Shown here: piece by piece, positions 54,006-62,401 of the stretch
Layout of the letters: every line of letters begins with the position of its first letter
How positions within the stretch are numbered: position 1 is the stretch's first letter
DNA from: JAWKUK01 sp041398605
GTDB taxonomy: Bacteria > Planctomycetota > UBA1135 > GCA-002686595
Length of the DNA: 64,000 nucleotides
Direction: 5' to 3'
NCBI GenBank assembly: GCA_041398605.1
Contig: JAWKUK010000003.1
Coordinates: forward strand, 248,001 to 312,000
The notes under the pieces: model-generated
What the model was told of the DNA's origin: nothing
Seen by the model: the letters and a program-made list of their open reading frames with translations, nothing else
The model's database searches: none
Position numbers and translations under genes: made by a program

Positions 54006-55729
54006 GCCAAGGGCTCGCTCTCCACGCCGAGGGCCGTGAGGACCTCCTCTGCAGCGCGGGTCCCTTGCCAGTGCGCCTCCTCGAAGAGCGCCATCCCGGA
54101 GAGGTCCGTGTGCGCGAAGTGGACGCGACCGATGGCCTCCGCAGCGCGCTCACGCGCGCCCGACCAGAGCCACCCCGGCGACGGGCGCACCATCGCATGC
54201 CCGAAGCGCCGGACATCGATCCGCCGCACACGCTCGGCGAGGTCCGGGTGCGGCCCGCGCAGGTCCGCGAGCACGAGGTCCCGCCAATGCTCCCACGGCG
54301 CCGCGAGGAGCGCCGCGCGCGCCGCGCGCTCGTCGCGGTCCGTCACCGGCAGGTACCACGTCCAGACGGCGCCGCGCTCGGCGCGGTCGAGCTGGTGCGT
54401 CGCGTCGACATAACCGAGGCTCGCGCTGCCGTAGCGCACATTGTCCCAACAGCGCGGGAAGCCGAACTCGGGCGGCGGCGCTGGGAGATCGAGGTTCGCA
54501 ACGACCCACGGGCCGTACCGAAACGTCGCCCGCGCGTCGCGCGCCGGGTCCTCGGCGAGCGTGCGCAAGTTCACGAACTGCGGCGTCGCCAGCACGACAT
54601 GCTCCGCGCGCCACGACACGCGCTCGAACGTCGCGACATCGACGGCTTCGACGCGCGCCGCCGCGCCATCGTTCGCGACACGGTGCGCGAGCTGGCCCCG
54701 GTGGACCTCGAGCCCGCCGCTGACGCTGAGCCGCTGGAGCTCTGCGATCAAGCGCGCGTTGCCCTCGGGCCAGGTCATGTACTCGCCTGTCGTCGCTGCG
54801 CCGTCCGCCGCGACCGCCTGCCGCCCCGTGAAGTAGTGGACGAGCGCATAGGCGCTCGTGTCCTCGAGCGACGCGCCGAAGTCGTCGCGGGTCGCGTACT
54901 CGAGCCACCATTGCATGCGCGGCCCATCGAGCCCAAGGCGTGCCGCGAACGCCTTCGCGCTCTCGCCGTCGAGGCCGCGCTGCGCCGTCGAGGTGTGCGC
55001 CAGGGGCAGGTCGAACGCGCGGCGGCCGCGCGCGTCCGGGGGCGTTGCAGCGAGCTCGTCGACGAGCGCCAGAAATCGGCGCCGCTGCGCGTCGTCGAGG
55101 TCACCCGACGAGCCGCCGCCGCGCGGCCAGAGCCCGTCCTCCCAGACGCCCAAGGTGAAGAGCCGCTCGTCAGGCGCGCGTACGAGCAGGGTCTCGTCCA
55201 CTTCGAGCCGGCCAGCGAGAGACGCGGGCATACGCGCGAGGCCCGCATCCACGAGCAAGGCCGAGAGCGCGCGCTGCTCGGCCCGCGGGACGGGCAGGTA
55301 GTGCGCGCCCCACGGGTGCGCGAGCCCCGCGAGGTGCCCGCCGCGGCTCGTGCCCCCGAGCTCGTCGGCCAGCTCCAAGAGCACGACGCCCTCCACGCCC
55401 GCCCGCGCCAAGCGCCACGCGACGGAGAGCCCCGCAGCGCCCCCGCCGACGATCAGGACACGGGCGGTCGCGCTGCGCCCCGGGCTCGCCGTGGCCCCAG
55501 CCGTCGACCCCGCGGCCGCAGCGCCGAGCGACGCCCGGTCCCTCAAGAGGTGCCCGGACACGTTCTCTCGATCCACGATCGCGCCTTGGATCCGACGCAC
55601 GGCGCGCGCGTCGCGCGGCGCGCACGCGGCGCCACCAAGCGCCGCGGCGAGGCCGCCCGAGACCGCCGCGCGCAGCAACGCGCGGCGCCCGACGGGCGCG
55701 CAGCCGTCCAGAGCATCGTCGCCGCGCAC
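54002..55729 (-). CDS. Tat-exported FAD-dependent oxidoreductase (amine-oxidase type)
   Basis: A 575-residue protein. A twin-arginine signal (GRRALLRAAVSGGLAAALGG, about residues 15-34) ends in a possible lipobox AAC, so it may be a Tat lipoprotein. The dinucleotide site is VLIVGGGAAGLSVAWRLARAG followed by LLELADELGG, the pattern of flavin amine/protoporphyrinogen-type oxidases. Further landmarks are YATRDDFGASLEDTSAYALVHYF, EHVVLATPQFVNL and VHFAHTDLSGMALFEEAHWQG, the latter like the FAD-closing end. The start is GTG 55729, three bases after the aminopropyltransferase stop, with GGAGG nine bases before it. Beside SpeE- and SpeD-like genes, oxidation of an amine is plausible but unproven. 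Confidence 0.85.
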   Translation of the reverse strand: MRGDDALDGCAPVGRRALLRAAVSGGLAAALGGAACAPRDARAVRRIQGAIVDRENVSGHLLRDRASLGAAAAGSTAGATASPGRSATARVLIVGGGAAGLSVAWRLARAGVEGVVLLELADELGGTSRGGHLAGLAHPWGAHYLPVPRAEQRALSALLVDAGLARMPASLAGRLEVDETLLVRAPDERLFTLGVWEDGLWPRGGGSSGDLDDAQRRRFLALVDELAATPPDARGRRAFDLPLAHTSTAQRGLDGESAKAFAARLGLDGPRMQWWLEYATRDDFGASLEDTSAYALVHYFTGRQAVAADGAATTGEYMTWPEGNARLIAELQRLSVSGGLEVHRGQLAHRVANDGAAARVEAVDVATFERVSWRAEHVVLATPQFVNLRTLAEDPARDARATFRYGPWVVANLDLPAPPPEFGFPRCWDNVRYGSASLGYVDATHQLDRAERGAVWTWYLPVTDRDERAARAALLAAPWEHWRDLVLADLRGPHPDLAERVRRIDVRRFGHAMVRPSPGWLWSGARERAAEAIGRVHFAHTDLSGMALFEEAHWQGTRAAEEVLTALGVESEPLA

Positions 55730-55731
55730 GC

Positions 55732-57228
55732 TCAGGTCCCTCCGAGCTCCGCCTCGTAGCTCCGCACGAGCGCTTGGGTGCTGAGTCGATTCGGCTCGAT
55801 GCCCTCGGGGCGCGCGGCGTCCCGTGGCAGCACGAACAGCGTCCGCATGAACTCGGCGTCGAGGAAGCGCGTCCCAGCAGGCACCTTCGCTGGGACAGGG
55901 ACCTCGCGCTGCGCGGCGAGCATGAAGCCCCACTCGCCAAAGCTCGGGACGCCGCAGCGGTAAGGGCGCACGAAGAGCCCCGCCGACTCGAGCGTCGCGG
56001 CGATGCACCAATAGCTGCGCGGCGCCTGCCGCGGGCTGGTGCTTTGAACGGCGATCGCGCCGTCCGACGCCATGCGCGCGACGAGGCGCTCGTAGAACGT
56101 CTGCGTGTAGAGCTTGCCGACGCTGAACGAGGCCGGGTCGGGGAAGTCGACGATCGCGACGTCGTAGACGCCGCGGTCCTCGGCCAAGAACTGCATGGCG
56201 TCGGCGTTGATGACCGTCACCCGCGGGTCCGAGAGCGAGCCCGCGTTCAATGCGACGAGCGGCGGGAACTCCCGCGCGAGGCGCGTCACGGCGCCGTCGA
56301 GGTCGACGAGGGTCACGCGCTCGACGTCAGTGTGACGCAGCACTTCGCGCACCGCGAGCCCGTCACCGCCCCCGAGGATCAGCACGCGCCGCGGCTCAGC
56401 TGCCGTCGCCATCGCCGGGTGCACGAGCGCCTCGTGATAGCGGTACTCGTCGCCGCTGGAGAACTGCAGCGCGCCATTCAGGAACAGCTGGAAGTCGTGC
56501 TTCGAGCGCGTGAGCACCACGCGCTGGTACGGCGTCGTCTCCGCGTGCACGACCTCGTTGGCGTAGAACCCGTGCTCTGCCAGCGCAGTGAGCCGCCCGG
56601 CTTGGCCGAAGACGGTCGCCAGGACGAGGGAGACAAACGCGCCCTGCAGCGCGAGGGCGCCTGGGCGCCGGACGCGCGCGCGGAACAAGGAGACGCTCCA
56701 CAACGCCACGGCCGCGTTCAAGAGCCCCAAGGCCAGCGCCGAACGCACGAGCCCGAGGCGCGGCACGAGCACGAGCGGGAAGGCCAGGGCCACGACCAGC
56801 GCGCCGACGTAGTCCCACGCGAGCACGCGCGCGAGGAGCTCGCGCAGGTCCAGCTCATCGCGCAGGATGCGGACCAAGAGCGGGATCTCGATGCCGACCA
56901 GCGTCCCGACGAGCAGGATCTCGAGCACGAGCACCGGCCGGAACCAGAGGTCGCTCGCGTAGGCGTGCATCAGGCACAGCGCCGAGAGCCCGCCTGCGAC
57001 CGCGACCGCGAGCTCGATCTCGATGAAGCGCTGGACGAGGTCCCGCTCGATGAACTTCGTGAGCCAGCTGCCGATGCCGAGCGCAAAGAGATAGAGCCCG
57101 ATCGTGAACGAGAACTGCGTGACCGAGTCGCCGAGCAGGTACGACGAGACCGTGCCCGCGACGAGCTGGTAGCCCAGCCCGCACGCGGAGATCAGGAAGA
57201 CGACGACAAATGCGAGGCGGAGCTGCAC
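55732..57228 (-). CDS. Membrane-fused aminopropyltransferase (spermidine-synthase-like)
   Basis: A 498-residue protein. The first about 215 residues make around seven membrane helices (SACGLGYQLVAGTVSSYLLG; LVVALAFPLVLVPRLGLVRSAL). The rest is a spermidine-synthase fold: YQRVVLTRSKHDFQLFLNGALQFSSGDEYRYHE, HPAMA, LILGGGDGLAVREVLRH, and the acidic catalytic loop IVDFPDPASFSVGKLY. The DP motif and the GGGDG decarboxylated-AdoMet site are kept. Such polytopic homologues differ from soluble SpeE and presumably act on a membrane-accessible acceptor. GTG 57228. Confidence 0.92.
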   Translation of the reverse strand: MQLRLAFVVVFLISACGLGYQLVAGTVSSYLLGDSVTQFSFTIGLYLFALGIGSWLTKFIERDLVQRFIEIELAVAVAGGLSALCLMHAYASDLWFRPVLVLEILLVGTLVGIEIPLLVRILRDELDLRELLARVLAWDYVGALVVALAFPLVLVPRLGLVRSALALGLLNAAVALWSVSLFRARVRRPGALALQGAFVSLVLATVFGQAGRLTALAEHGFYANEVVHAETTPYQRVVLTRSKHDFQLFLNGALQFSSGDEYRYHEALVHPAMATAAEPRRVLILGGGDGLAVREVLRHTDVERVTLVDLDGAVTRLAREFPPLVALNAGSLSDPRVTVINADAMQFLAEDRGVYDVAIVDFPDPASFSVGKLYTQTFYERLVARMASDGAIAVQSTSPRQAPRSYWCIAATLESAGLFVRPYRCGVPSFGEWGFMLAAQREVPVPAKVPAGTRFLDAEFMRTLFVLPRDAARPEGIEPNRLSTQALVRSYEAELGGT

Positions 57229-57246
57229 CGAACGACGCGGCGCGCG

Positions 57247-57507
57247 TCAGCCCTTGGCCACCGCCGCGATGACGATCGATACTCCGAGGATGATCGAGCC
57301 CATCACGATCGCAGCGGCGACGTTATGGTCCTCCTCGAGCTCGTGCTTGACAGAGAAGGGCAGGACCTTCTCCATCACGCGCAGCGAGATGACGAGCATG
57401 CCGATGGCGACCGCTCCGATCACGATGATGGTGACGAGGGGGCGCACGACGTCCTCCATGACGTCGACGACAGCGATCGAGGCGAAGTGGTTCAAGGGCG
57501 AGATCAT
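57247..57507 (-). CDS. DUF350 (YjfL-type) membrane protein
   Basis: An 86-residue protein with two hydrophobic helices, RPLVTIIVIGAVAIGMLVISL and IVMGSIILGVSIVIAAVA, joined by a charged loop with the family hallmark LEEDHNVAAAIVMG. Members usually carry two such units; this one has a single unit, about half the typical length. DUF350 is found next to PspA-, SpeE- and DUF4178-type genes in many bacteria. ATG 57507 is chosen; a longer open frame upstream lacks hydrophobic character. Confidence 0.85.
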   Translation of the reverse strand: MISPLNHFASIAVVDVMEDVVRPLVTIIVIGAVAIGMLVISLRVMEKVLPFSVKHELEEDHNVAAAIVMGSIILGVSIVIAAVAKG

Positions 57508-57533
57508 GGGTGTTGGATGGTCTGGGGGTCGGG

Positions 57534-57737
57534 TCACTTGCCGCGCGAGCCGTGCGCCCAATAGATGAAGGTCGACGAGCCGCTGCGCGAGGATCGGAGC
57601 TGCTCCGCGGTCACGCGCTCGGGCGCGACCCGGCCCCCGAACGCGACCCCGCGGGCTTCGATGTAGGCGTAGCCAGCGAGACAGGCGAACGCCACGATAA
57701 AGAGCGCGATGCGCCAAGGATCGAGCTTCGGCTTCAT
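57534..57737 (-). CDS. 67-residue single-pass membrane protein
   Basis: A 67-residue protein with a short basic start, one membrane helix (about residues 9-26, RIALFIVAFACLAGYAYI), and a polar tail with two or three aromatic residues near the end (STFIYWAHGS). ATG 57737 overlaps the DUF4178 stop (ATGA), and it is followed 26 bp later by DUF350. No family recognised. Its position within a tight operon makes it a probable small subunit. Confidence 0.75.
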   Translation of the reverse strand: MKPKLDPWRIALFIVAFACLAGYAYIEARGVAFGGRVAPERVTAEQLRSSRSGSSTFIYWAHGSRGK

Positions 57738-59830
57738 TCGGACTCTCCCCAGGGGTGGTCACTGTCACGCCAGCGCAAGGCCTCGAAGCGCGCCCAGCGG
57801 ATCGTCGCCACGAGCGCGAAGAGCGCGACCGGGAGCGACATCAGGAACGCCCAGAGCGTCCTTGGCACCTGGCTCGTCACGCGCACGTGGTAGTTGCGTC
57901 CGAGGCCCGAGTCGTAGCCCTGCACCGCCAGGCGCATGCGATAGAGCCCGCTCGGCACGCTCCCGACCAAGGTCGTCCCTTTGCCGCGGCCCTCGCTCCA
58001 AGACTCTCCGCCGCTGACGCCGGAGTAGCGCTGGGCCTCGGTCGCAAACGTCGTGACCACGCCCGTGCGCTCGTCCACCAACGCGCCCGTCAGGCCGAGC
58101 CAGCCCTGCGCGATGCCTGGAGACGTCAGCTCGATGCGCACGTTTGCACGCGCCTGGCGCAGCTCGAACGGCTCGGTGAGATCGATCGTCTCCGCGTCGG
58201 TGGTCGCCGGTGCCGGGCCGAGGTCCTGGTCGTAGACCACCTCATTGGCGTGCATCGCTCCGAACACGACGCGGAGCATGATCAGCGCGCAGAGCGTGGC
58301 GAGCGCGACGTTCCAAGCCTCGCGCGGGCGCGATGGATTCGGCTGGAGCATCCCGACGCCGACCGGCTCGGGGAGCGCACCGTTCAGGTCGAAGGCTGCG
58401 CTGACTTCGGAGCCCGCGAGGTGCTCCAACGACGTGCATGCCAGCTCGGTCGGCGTCCGCTCGACCGACACGCCGCGGGCGCGCTTCGGGTCGACGTAGT
58501 CCGCGACGGTCGACATGTCACCCGAACCGACCCGCCAATAGAACTCGCCGAGGACCCAGTGCACCTCGGCCTTGCCGCCCGTGAAGTGGCGGAAGGTGAC
58601 CTGGCCGAGGCGCGCCTCTGCCGCAGTGGCCTCGATGGCGGCGGGCGCGATCGGGCGCGCGAGCGCCCAGTGGCCGGCGCTCTCCACGAGCCACCAGTAG
58701 CCTCCGTCGTCGCGGCGCAAGAGCAGCTCGCGCCACGGGTACCACGTCCCGCCGGCTCGGACGCGGCGCTGCATCGCGCCGATCACGGTCACGGACTCAC
58801 CGCGCAGGGTGCCCTGCGTCCCGAGCGCGATCGGCGAGCGCGGCTGCACCTTGGCCTGCGCTTCGAGGAGCGCAAAGAGGCGTTGCCCCGCCGCTGCGCT
58901 GCCCTTGGGCGCACCGGCCGCAGGGCCCGCCTTGGGAGCCCCGGCCATGAGCCCCTGCACGCCTCCACCCTTGCGCCGACGCGGCGGTGGCGTCTCCGCG
59001 CCCGCCGCCCCGCGCCCGTCCTCTGGCGCGAGGATCGCGTGGCAGTGCTCGCACGCGACGCGGAGCGCGTGCGCGGGGTCGTGGATGACGAGCTCGCCGT
59101 CGCACTCGGGGCAGCGCACACGGATCGCCTCGATGCGGGTCGCCGCGGCCTCTGGCTGCGTCGCTGGATCGAGGCCGAGCTCGTCCACTGTGACACGCTT
59201 ACCGGTCAGGAGCTCCGGCTCCGCGCGGGTCAGGTCCAAGGTCGCGACCGAGCGCTCACCGCGCCCGAGGTCGACGTAGCGCGTCTGTGTGCCAACGGGA
59301 GGCCGCACCGGCAGCTCGCCGTCGCACGTCAACACGGTCCCGCGCCCGACCTCGCAGACGAGCCAGGTCTGCGTCCCCAACCTGAGCTGCGCGCCGGCGC
59401 GGAGGTCCGACTCATGGAGCGCTTCGAGGTCACGCGGGAAGCGCGCGGCTGCGCCGCGGGCAGCATCAGCGGCCTCTCCGGTGAGCGGCGCTTCGCCGAA
59501 GACGTAGAGCTCCCCCTGCGCCTCGGCGATCCAGAGCCACTCGCCGTCGGCGCGCTCCGCCGCCCACTCGTTCCACGGGCCGGCGCCGTGGTCGAGCTGC
59601 AGGCGCCCGCGCACGGTGAATGGCACGCCGTTGTAGGTCCCCTCCGTGCCGCGCTGGAAGCGTGTCGCGAGCTGGACCGGGAGCGCGACGCGGCCGAGGT
59701 CTTCGGGCTCGACATCGGTGCGCAGGAGCAGCGTGTTGCAGTGCCCACAGGTCACGACGAGCGACAGCGCGCTCGCGACTTCGACGTCCGCGCCACAATG
59801 TGTGCAGCGCATGTGCTGGGCGACGCTCAC
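57734..59830 (-). CDS. DUF4178 protein with two zinc ribbons and two membrane helices
   Basis: A 698-residue protein. Cys9, 12, 28 and 31 form a first zinc ribbon and a second CPEC...CEHC ribbon lies near residue 240. Two DUF4178-like beta domains follow the ribbons (about 60-170 and 330-450; FTVRGRLQLDHGAGPWNEWAAER and GTLRGESVTVIGAMQRRVRAG). Two membrane helices are near 510 and 665. The start GTG 59830 has GGGAGG five bases upstream, which is strong. DUF4178 genes travel with DUF350 and AdoMet decarboxylase/aminopropyltransferase genes in many bacteria; their function is unknown. Confidence 0.88.
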   Translation of the reverse strand: MSVAQHMRCTHCGADVEVASALSLVVTCGHCNTLLLRTDVEPEDLGRVALPVQLATRFQRGTEGTYNGVPFTVRGRLQLDHGAGPWNEWAAERADGEWLWIAEAQGELYVFGEAPLTGEAADAARGAAARFPRDLEALHESDLRAGAQLRLGTQTWLVCEVGRGTVLTCDGELPVRPPVGTQTRYVDLGRGERSVATLDLTRAEPELLTGKRVTVDELGLDPATQPEAAATRIEAIRVRCPECDGELVIHDPAHALRVACEHCHAILAPEDGRGAAGAETPPPRRRKGGGVQGLMAGAPKAGPAAGAPKGSAAAGQRLFALLEAQAKVQPRSPIALGTQGTLRGESVTVIGAMQRRVRAGGTWYPWRELLLRRDDGGYWWLVESAGHWALARPIAPAAIEATAAEARLGQVTFRHFTGGKAEVHWVLGEFYWRVGSGDMSTVADYVDPKRARGVSVERTPTELACTSLEHLAGSEVSAAFDLNGALPEPVGVGMLQPNPSRPREAWNVALATLCALIMLRVVFGAMHANEVVYDQDLGPAPATTDAETIDLTEPFELRQARANVRIELTSPGIAQGWLGLTGALVDERTGVVTTFATEAQRYSGVSGGESWSEGRGKGTTLVGSVPSGLYRMRLAVQGYDSGLGRNYHVRVTSQVPRTLWAFLMSLPVALFALVATIRWARFEALRWRDSDHPWGESE

Positions 59831-60260
59831 GACGGCCTCCCACGCGCGCGCCGCCGCGCGTCACGTGCCGGACAGTGACGGCGCACTCGCCGTACACCGC
59901 GCGCAGGATCTGGGCCCAGTCCGCGGCCGGTCGCGGCCGGCACGTGAAGAGGTCCAGGCAGAGGGTGCCCGCTTCCGGGAAGCCATGGGCAGCCAAGTGC
60001 GACTCAGTGAGCGCCAGCAACGCGGTCGAGCCCCCAGCGCTGGGCGCCCCGTCGGCGCCGTCGAAGGTGTGCAGAGCCACGGGGCCGAGCGGACGCAACG
60101 CGAGCCCCACGACCACACGCTCGAAGAGCGCCTCCAACGCGGCGCGCCCGGCGGGCCCAGCGAGCTGCTCCGGCGCGATGGCGGCCGCGTCGACGAGCCA
60201 GTGCTCACCGCCGTCATAGTGCGCCGCCGCGCCGGCCCCATGCACGCCCTCGATCGCCAT
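59466..60260 (-). CDS. speD: S-adenosylmethionine decarboxylase SpeD, 3' end in conflict with DUF4178
   Basis: The first about 136 residues are a prokaryotic SpeD: TESHLAAHGFPEAG with the self-cleavage site Glu86-Ser87 (Ser becomes the pyruvoyl group), the catalytic His92 and Cys107 in LDLFTC, and the end VTVRHVTRGG. It would decarboxylate AdoMet to the aminopropyl donor for the downstream transferase. The frame then runs a further about 120 low-complexity, Arg-rich codons through the start of DUF4178 to a stop at 59466. A single-base frameshift before 59830 would instead end SpeD at the TGA overlapping the DUF4178 start (GTGA), the rule in this operon. I therefore treat only 59830-60260 as certain coding. 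ATG 60260. Confidence 0.85.
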   Translation of the reverse strand: MAIEGVHGAGAAAHYDGGEHWLVDAAAIAPEQLAGPAGRAALEALFERVVVGLALRPLGPVALHTFDGADGAPSAGGSTALLALTESHLAAHGFPEAGTLCLDLFTCRPRPAADWAQILRAVYGECAVTVRHVTRGGARVGGRRERRPAHALHTLWRGRRSRERAVARRDLWALQHAAPAHRCRARRPRPRRAPGPARDTLPARHGGDLQRRAIHRARAPAARPRRRPVERVGGGARRRRVALDRRGAGGALRLRRSAAHRRGR

Positions 60261-60371
60261 GCAGAGACCCTACTCGCGCCAGCGACCGCCATTCAAGCCC
60301 GCAGCCCGTCGACGCGCCTCTGCCTACGCAGGAAGTACGCGGCGCGGCGCGGGGCGCGGGCGACGAGCGCG

Positions 60372-61415
60372 TCAGGGCAAGTACTTCGCCGCCGGCGTGC
60401 TGAGCGCGGTCGTCACCCAGAGCGGGAGTCGGCTCCACGTGTCCCGCAGGACCTTCGTCTTTGGGTTCGACGGGTTCAGCGACGGGGTCTCGCGGTCGCG
60501 GACCAGGCGATAGCGATAATTGAGATCGCGCGGCTCGAAGCCTTGATGGACCTTGAACGAGAACGGCCCAGAGTCCTTGCGGCTGCGCCCAAAATCAAAC
60601 ACGCGATAGCCCTCGGCGATGCTCCACTCCTGCAGCGCCATGTACATGAACGCGCTCGCCTTGTAGCTGCGGTCCGCGTCCTCGGCGGTTCCCGAGTGAT
60701 AGGCCAGGACCGTGTCGCGGAAGAAGAAAGACATCACCGCCGCGAGCGGCTCGGACTCTCTGCGCACGAGGTGCACGGTGGCTCGGTCCCCGAACTCACG
60801 CAGCAACGCGCTGAACCACCGCGCCGGCATCGCGGGCGAGCCCAGGCTGCGCTTGTTGCGATGAAAGAGCCGCACGAGGTCCGCCACGAACCAGGGGCCC
60901 TCGTCGAGCGTCAGGCCGTGGTCCTTGCGCGCCTTGCGCGCGTCCGCGCGGGCCTTCTTGGGCATCGCCCCGAGGACGTCCTCCGGGCGGGCCGGGAGCT
61001 CCCGAATGAACGTCGCATAGAGGTCCGAGCGCGGGACCTCGAGGCCCGGATCATCGAGGCAGCGCAGCTCGAGGCGCGCCACGCCTTGCTCGACCGCGTG
61101 CCGCTCGGCCGCGCGAAAGAGCGCGTGCTCGACCTCCTGGGTCGCGCCGATCGCGCCGCCGTATACGGCGTAGGGCATCGAGATGAGCGCGCGACCGCCG
61201 CGCAACCCGCGGCACGCCATCACCGGCAAGACGCCGACGAGCTCGCCGCGATCGAGCGCCACGAACTCGACGGGCTCGTGGCCGAACACGTCGCGCACGA
61301 CGTTGCGCCAGCCGGTGAGATGGAAGAAGGACGCGCGCGGATGAGCCTCGACAAAGGCGTCGCGCGCAGCGTCGTCAGCGGCGACGCTGCGCCGAACTTC
61401 GATCGAATCGCTCAC
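60372..61415 (-). CDS. FemAB-like GNAT protein (XrtA/PEP-CTERM-associated type)
   Basis: A 347-residue protein with two GNAT-like halves: PVEFVALDRGELVGVLPVMACRG and PLAAVMSFFFRDTVLAYHSG, with FDFGRSRKDSGPFSFKVHQGFEP near the C-terminus. This is the FemAB family member often called XrtA/PEP-CTERM system-associated, found in exopolysaccharide clusters, where it probably transfers an amino acid or acyl group to a glycan precursor. No exosortase gene is visible. The start is GTG 61415, overlapping the GT2 stop (GTGA). Confidence 0.83.
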   Translation of the reverse strand: MSDSIEVRRSVAADDAARDAFVEAHPRASFFHLTGWRNVVRDVFGHEPVEFVALDRGELVGVLPVMACRGLRGGRALISMPYAVYGGAIGATQEVEHALFRAAERHAVEQGVARLELRCLDDPGLEVPRSDLYATFIRELPARPEDVLGAMPKKARADARKARKDHGLTLDEGPWFVADLVRLFHRNKRSLGSPAMPARWFSALLREFGDRATVHLVRRESEPLAAVMSFFFRDTVLAYHSGTAEDADRSYKASAFMYMALQEWSIAEGYRVFDFGRSRKDSGPFSFKVHQGFEPRDLNYRYRLVRDRETPSLNPSNPKTKVLRDTWSRLPLWVTTALSTPAAKYLP

Positions 61416-62401
61416 TCGTACACCTTCTCGATGCGGTACTCGCGCAAGTTGCGCGCTTGCGTATAGATGATGATCTCCCCGACGAGGCCGAAGCCGATCG
61501 TCTGCGACCCGAGGACGACGAGCAGGACCCCGAAGAGGAACGCCGGGCGCTGGTAGAGCCCGTAGGCGATGTCGCTCATCGCCCAGTGCAGGAGTTGCCA
61601 TGCGACCATCAGCCCGCCCAGCAGAATGGCGGCGCCCCCGAGGGCCCCGAAGAAGCGCAGGGGCTTGTGGGTGAAGCGCGACAGGAACATCAGCCCGACG
61701 ACATCGAGCGCGCGCCGCATGTAGACGCCTGGCCCGAAGACCGACGCGCCGCCCCACTCCGAGAGGTGCCGCATCGCGACCTCGTCCACGCGGAAGCCTT
61801 GCCTGTAGGCCGTCGCGGGCAAGTAGCGATACATGCTGCCGTAGATGGTGAGCTGCTCGAGCACCTCGCGGCGCATCAGGCGCGTCGTGCTGTTGAGGTC
61901 GCGGAAGCTCGCGCCGGTCACGACGCGCACGACCCAGTTGAACATCCACGACTGGGCTTGGTTGAGCTTGGAATCGACCCTCGGCTCACGACGCGACGCC
62001 GCCATGTCCGCGCCTGCGTCGAGCGCGTCGAAGAGCCGCGTGAGCTCGTGAGGGTCGACCTGAACATACTGAGGGAGGGTCAGGATGAGCTCCCCGCGCG
62101 CGTTCTCGAACGCGCTCGAGAGACAGACAGACTCGCCGAACGGGCGGTGCAGCGCGATCGTCCCGACGCGCCCGCCGCTCTCCGCTTGCAGCACTGTCCC
62201 GCGCTCCCATGCGGCGCCCTTGATCCCGTCGAACACAAGGATGCACTCCCAGGTTCGCCCGAGGCGATCGAGCTCGCGCCCAAAGGCGTCGACGACCTGC
62301 TCGAACTCCTGGCGTTGGGCCGTCACCGGGACGACCAGCGTCACATCGGGTGAATTCGACAGCGTCGGGTGCGGGGTCTCGCCGGGTGAACCGCCGCTCA
62401 T
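61412..62401 (-). CDS. GT2-family glycosyltransferase-like protein with DxD motif lost
   Basis: A 329-residue protein of DPM1/GtrB type: a GT-A domain (about residues 18-240; TLVVPVTAQRQEFEQVV, HRPFGESVCLSSAFENARGE) and two C-terminal membrane helices (about 250-275 and 290-315). At the position of the metal-binding DAD of its partner (TLDADLQNDP) it has TLPQYVQVDP, residues 108-117, so all three metal-site residues are replaced. It may be an inactive partner. ATG 62401 overlaps the upstream GT2 stop (ATGA). Confidence 0.86.
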   Translation of the reverse strand: MSGGSPGETPHPTLSNSPDVTLVVPVTAQRQEFEQVVDAFGRELDRLGRTWECILVFDGIKGAAWERGTVLQAESGGRVGTIALHRPFGESVCLSSAFENARGELILTLPQYVQVDPHELTRLFDALDAGADMAASRREPRVDSKLNQAQSWMFNWVVRVVTGASFRDLNSTTRLMRREVLEQLTIYGSMYRYLPATAYRQGFRVDEVAMRHLSEWGGASVFGPGVYMRRALDVVGLMFLSRFTHKPLRFFGALGGAAILLGGLMVAWQLLHWAMSDIAYGLYQRPAFLFGVLLVVLGSQTIGFGLVGEIIIYTQARNLREYRIEKVYE

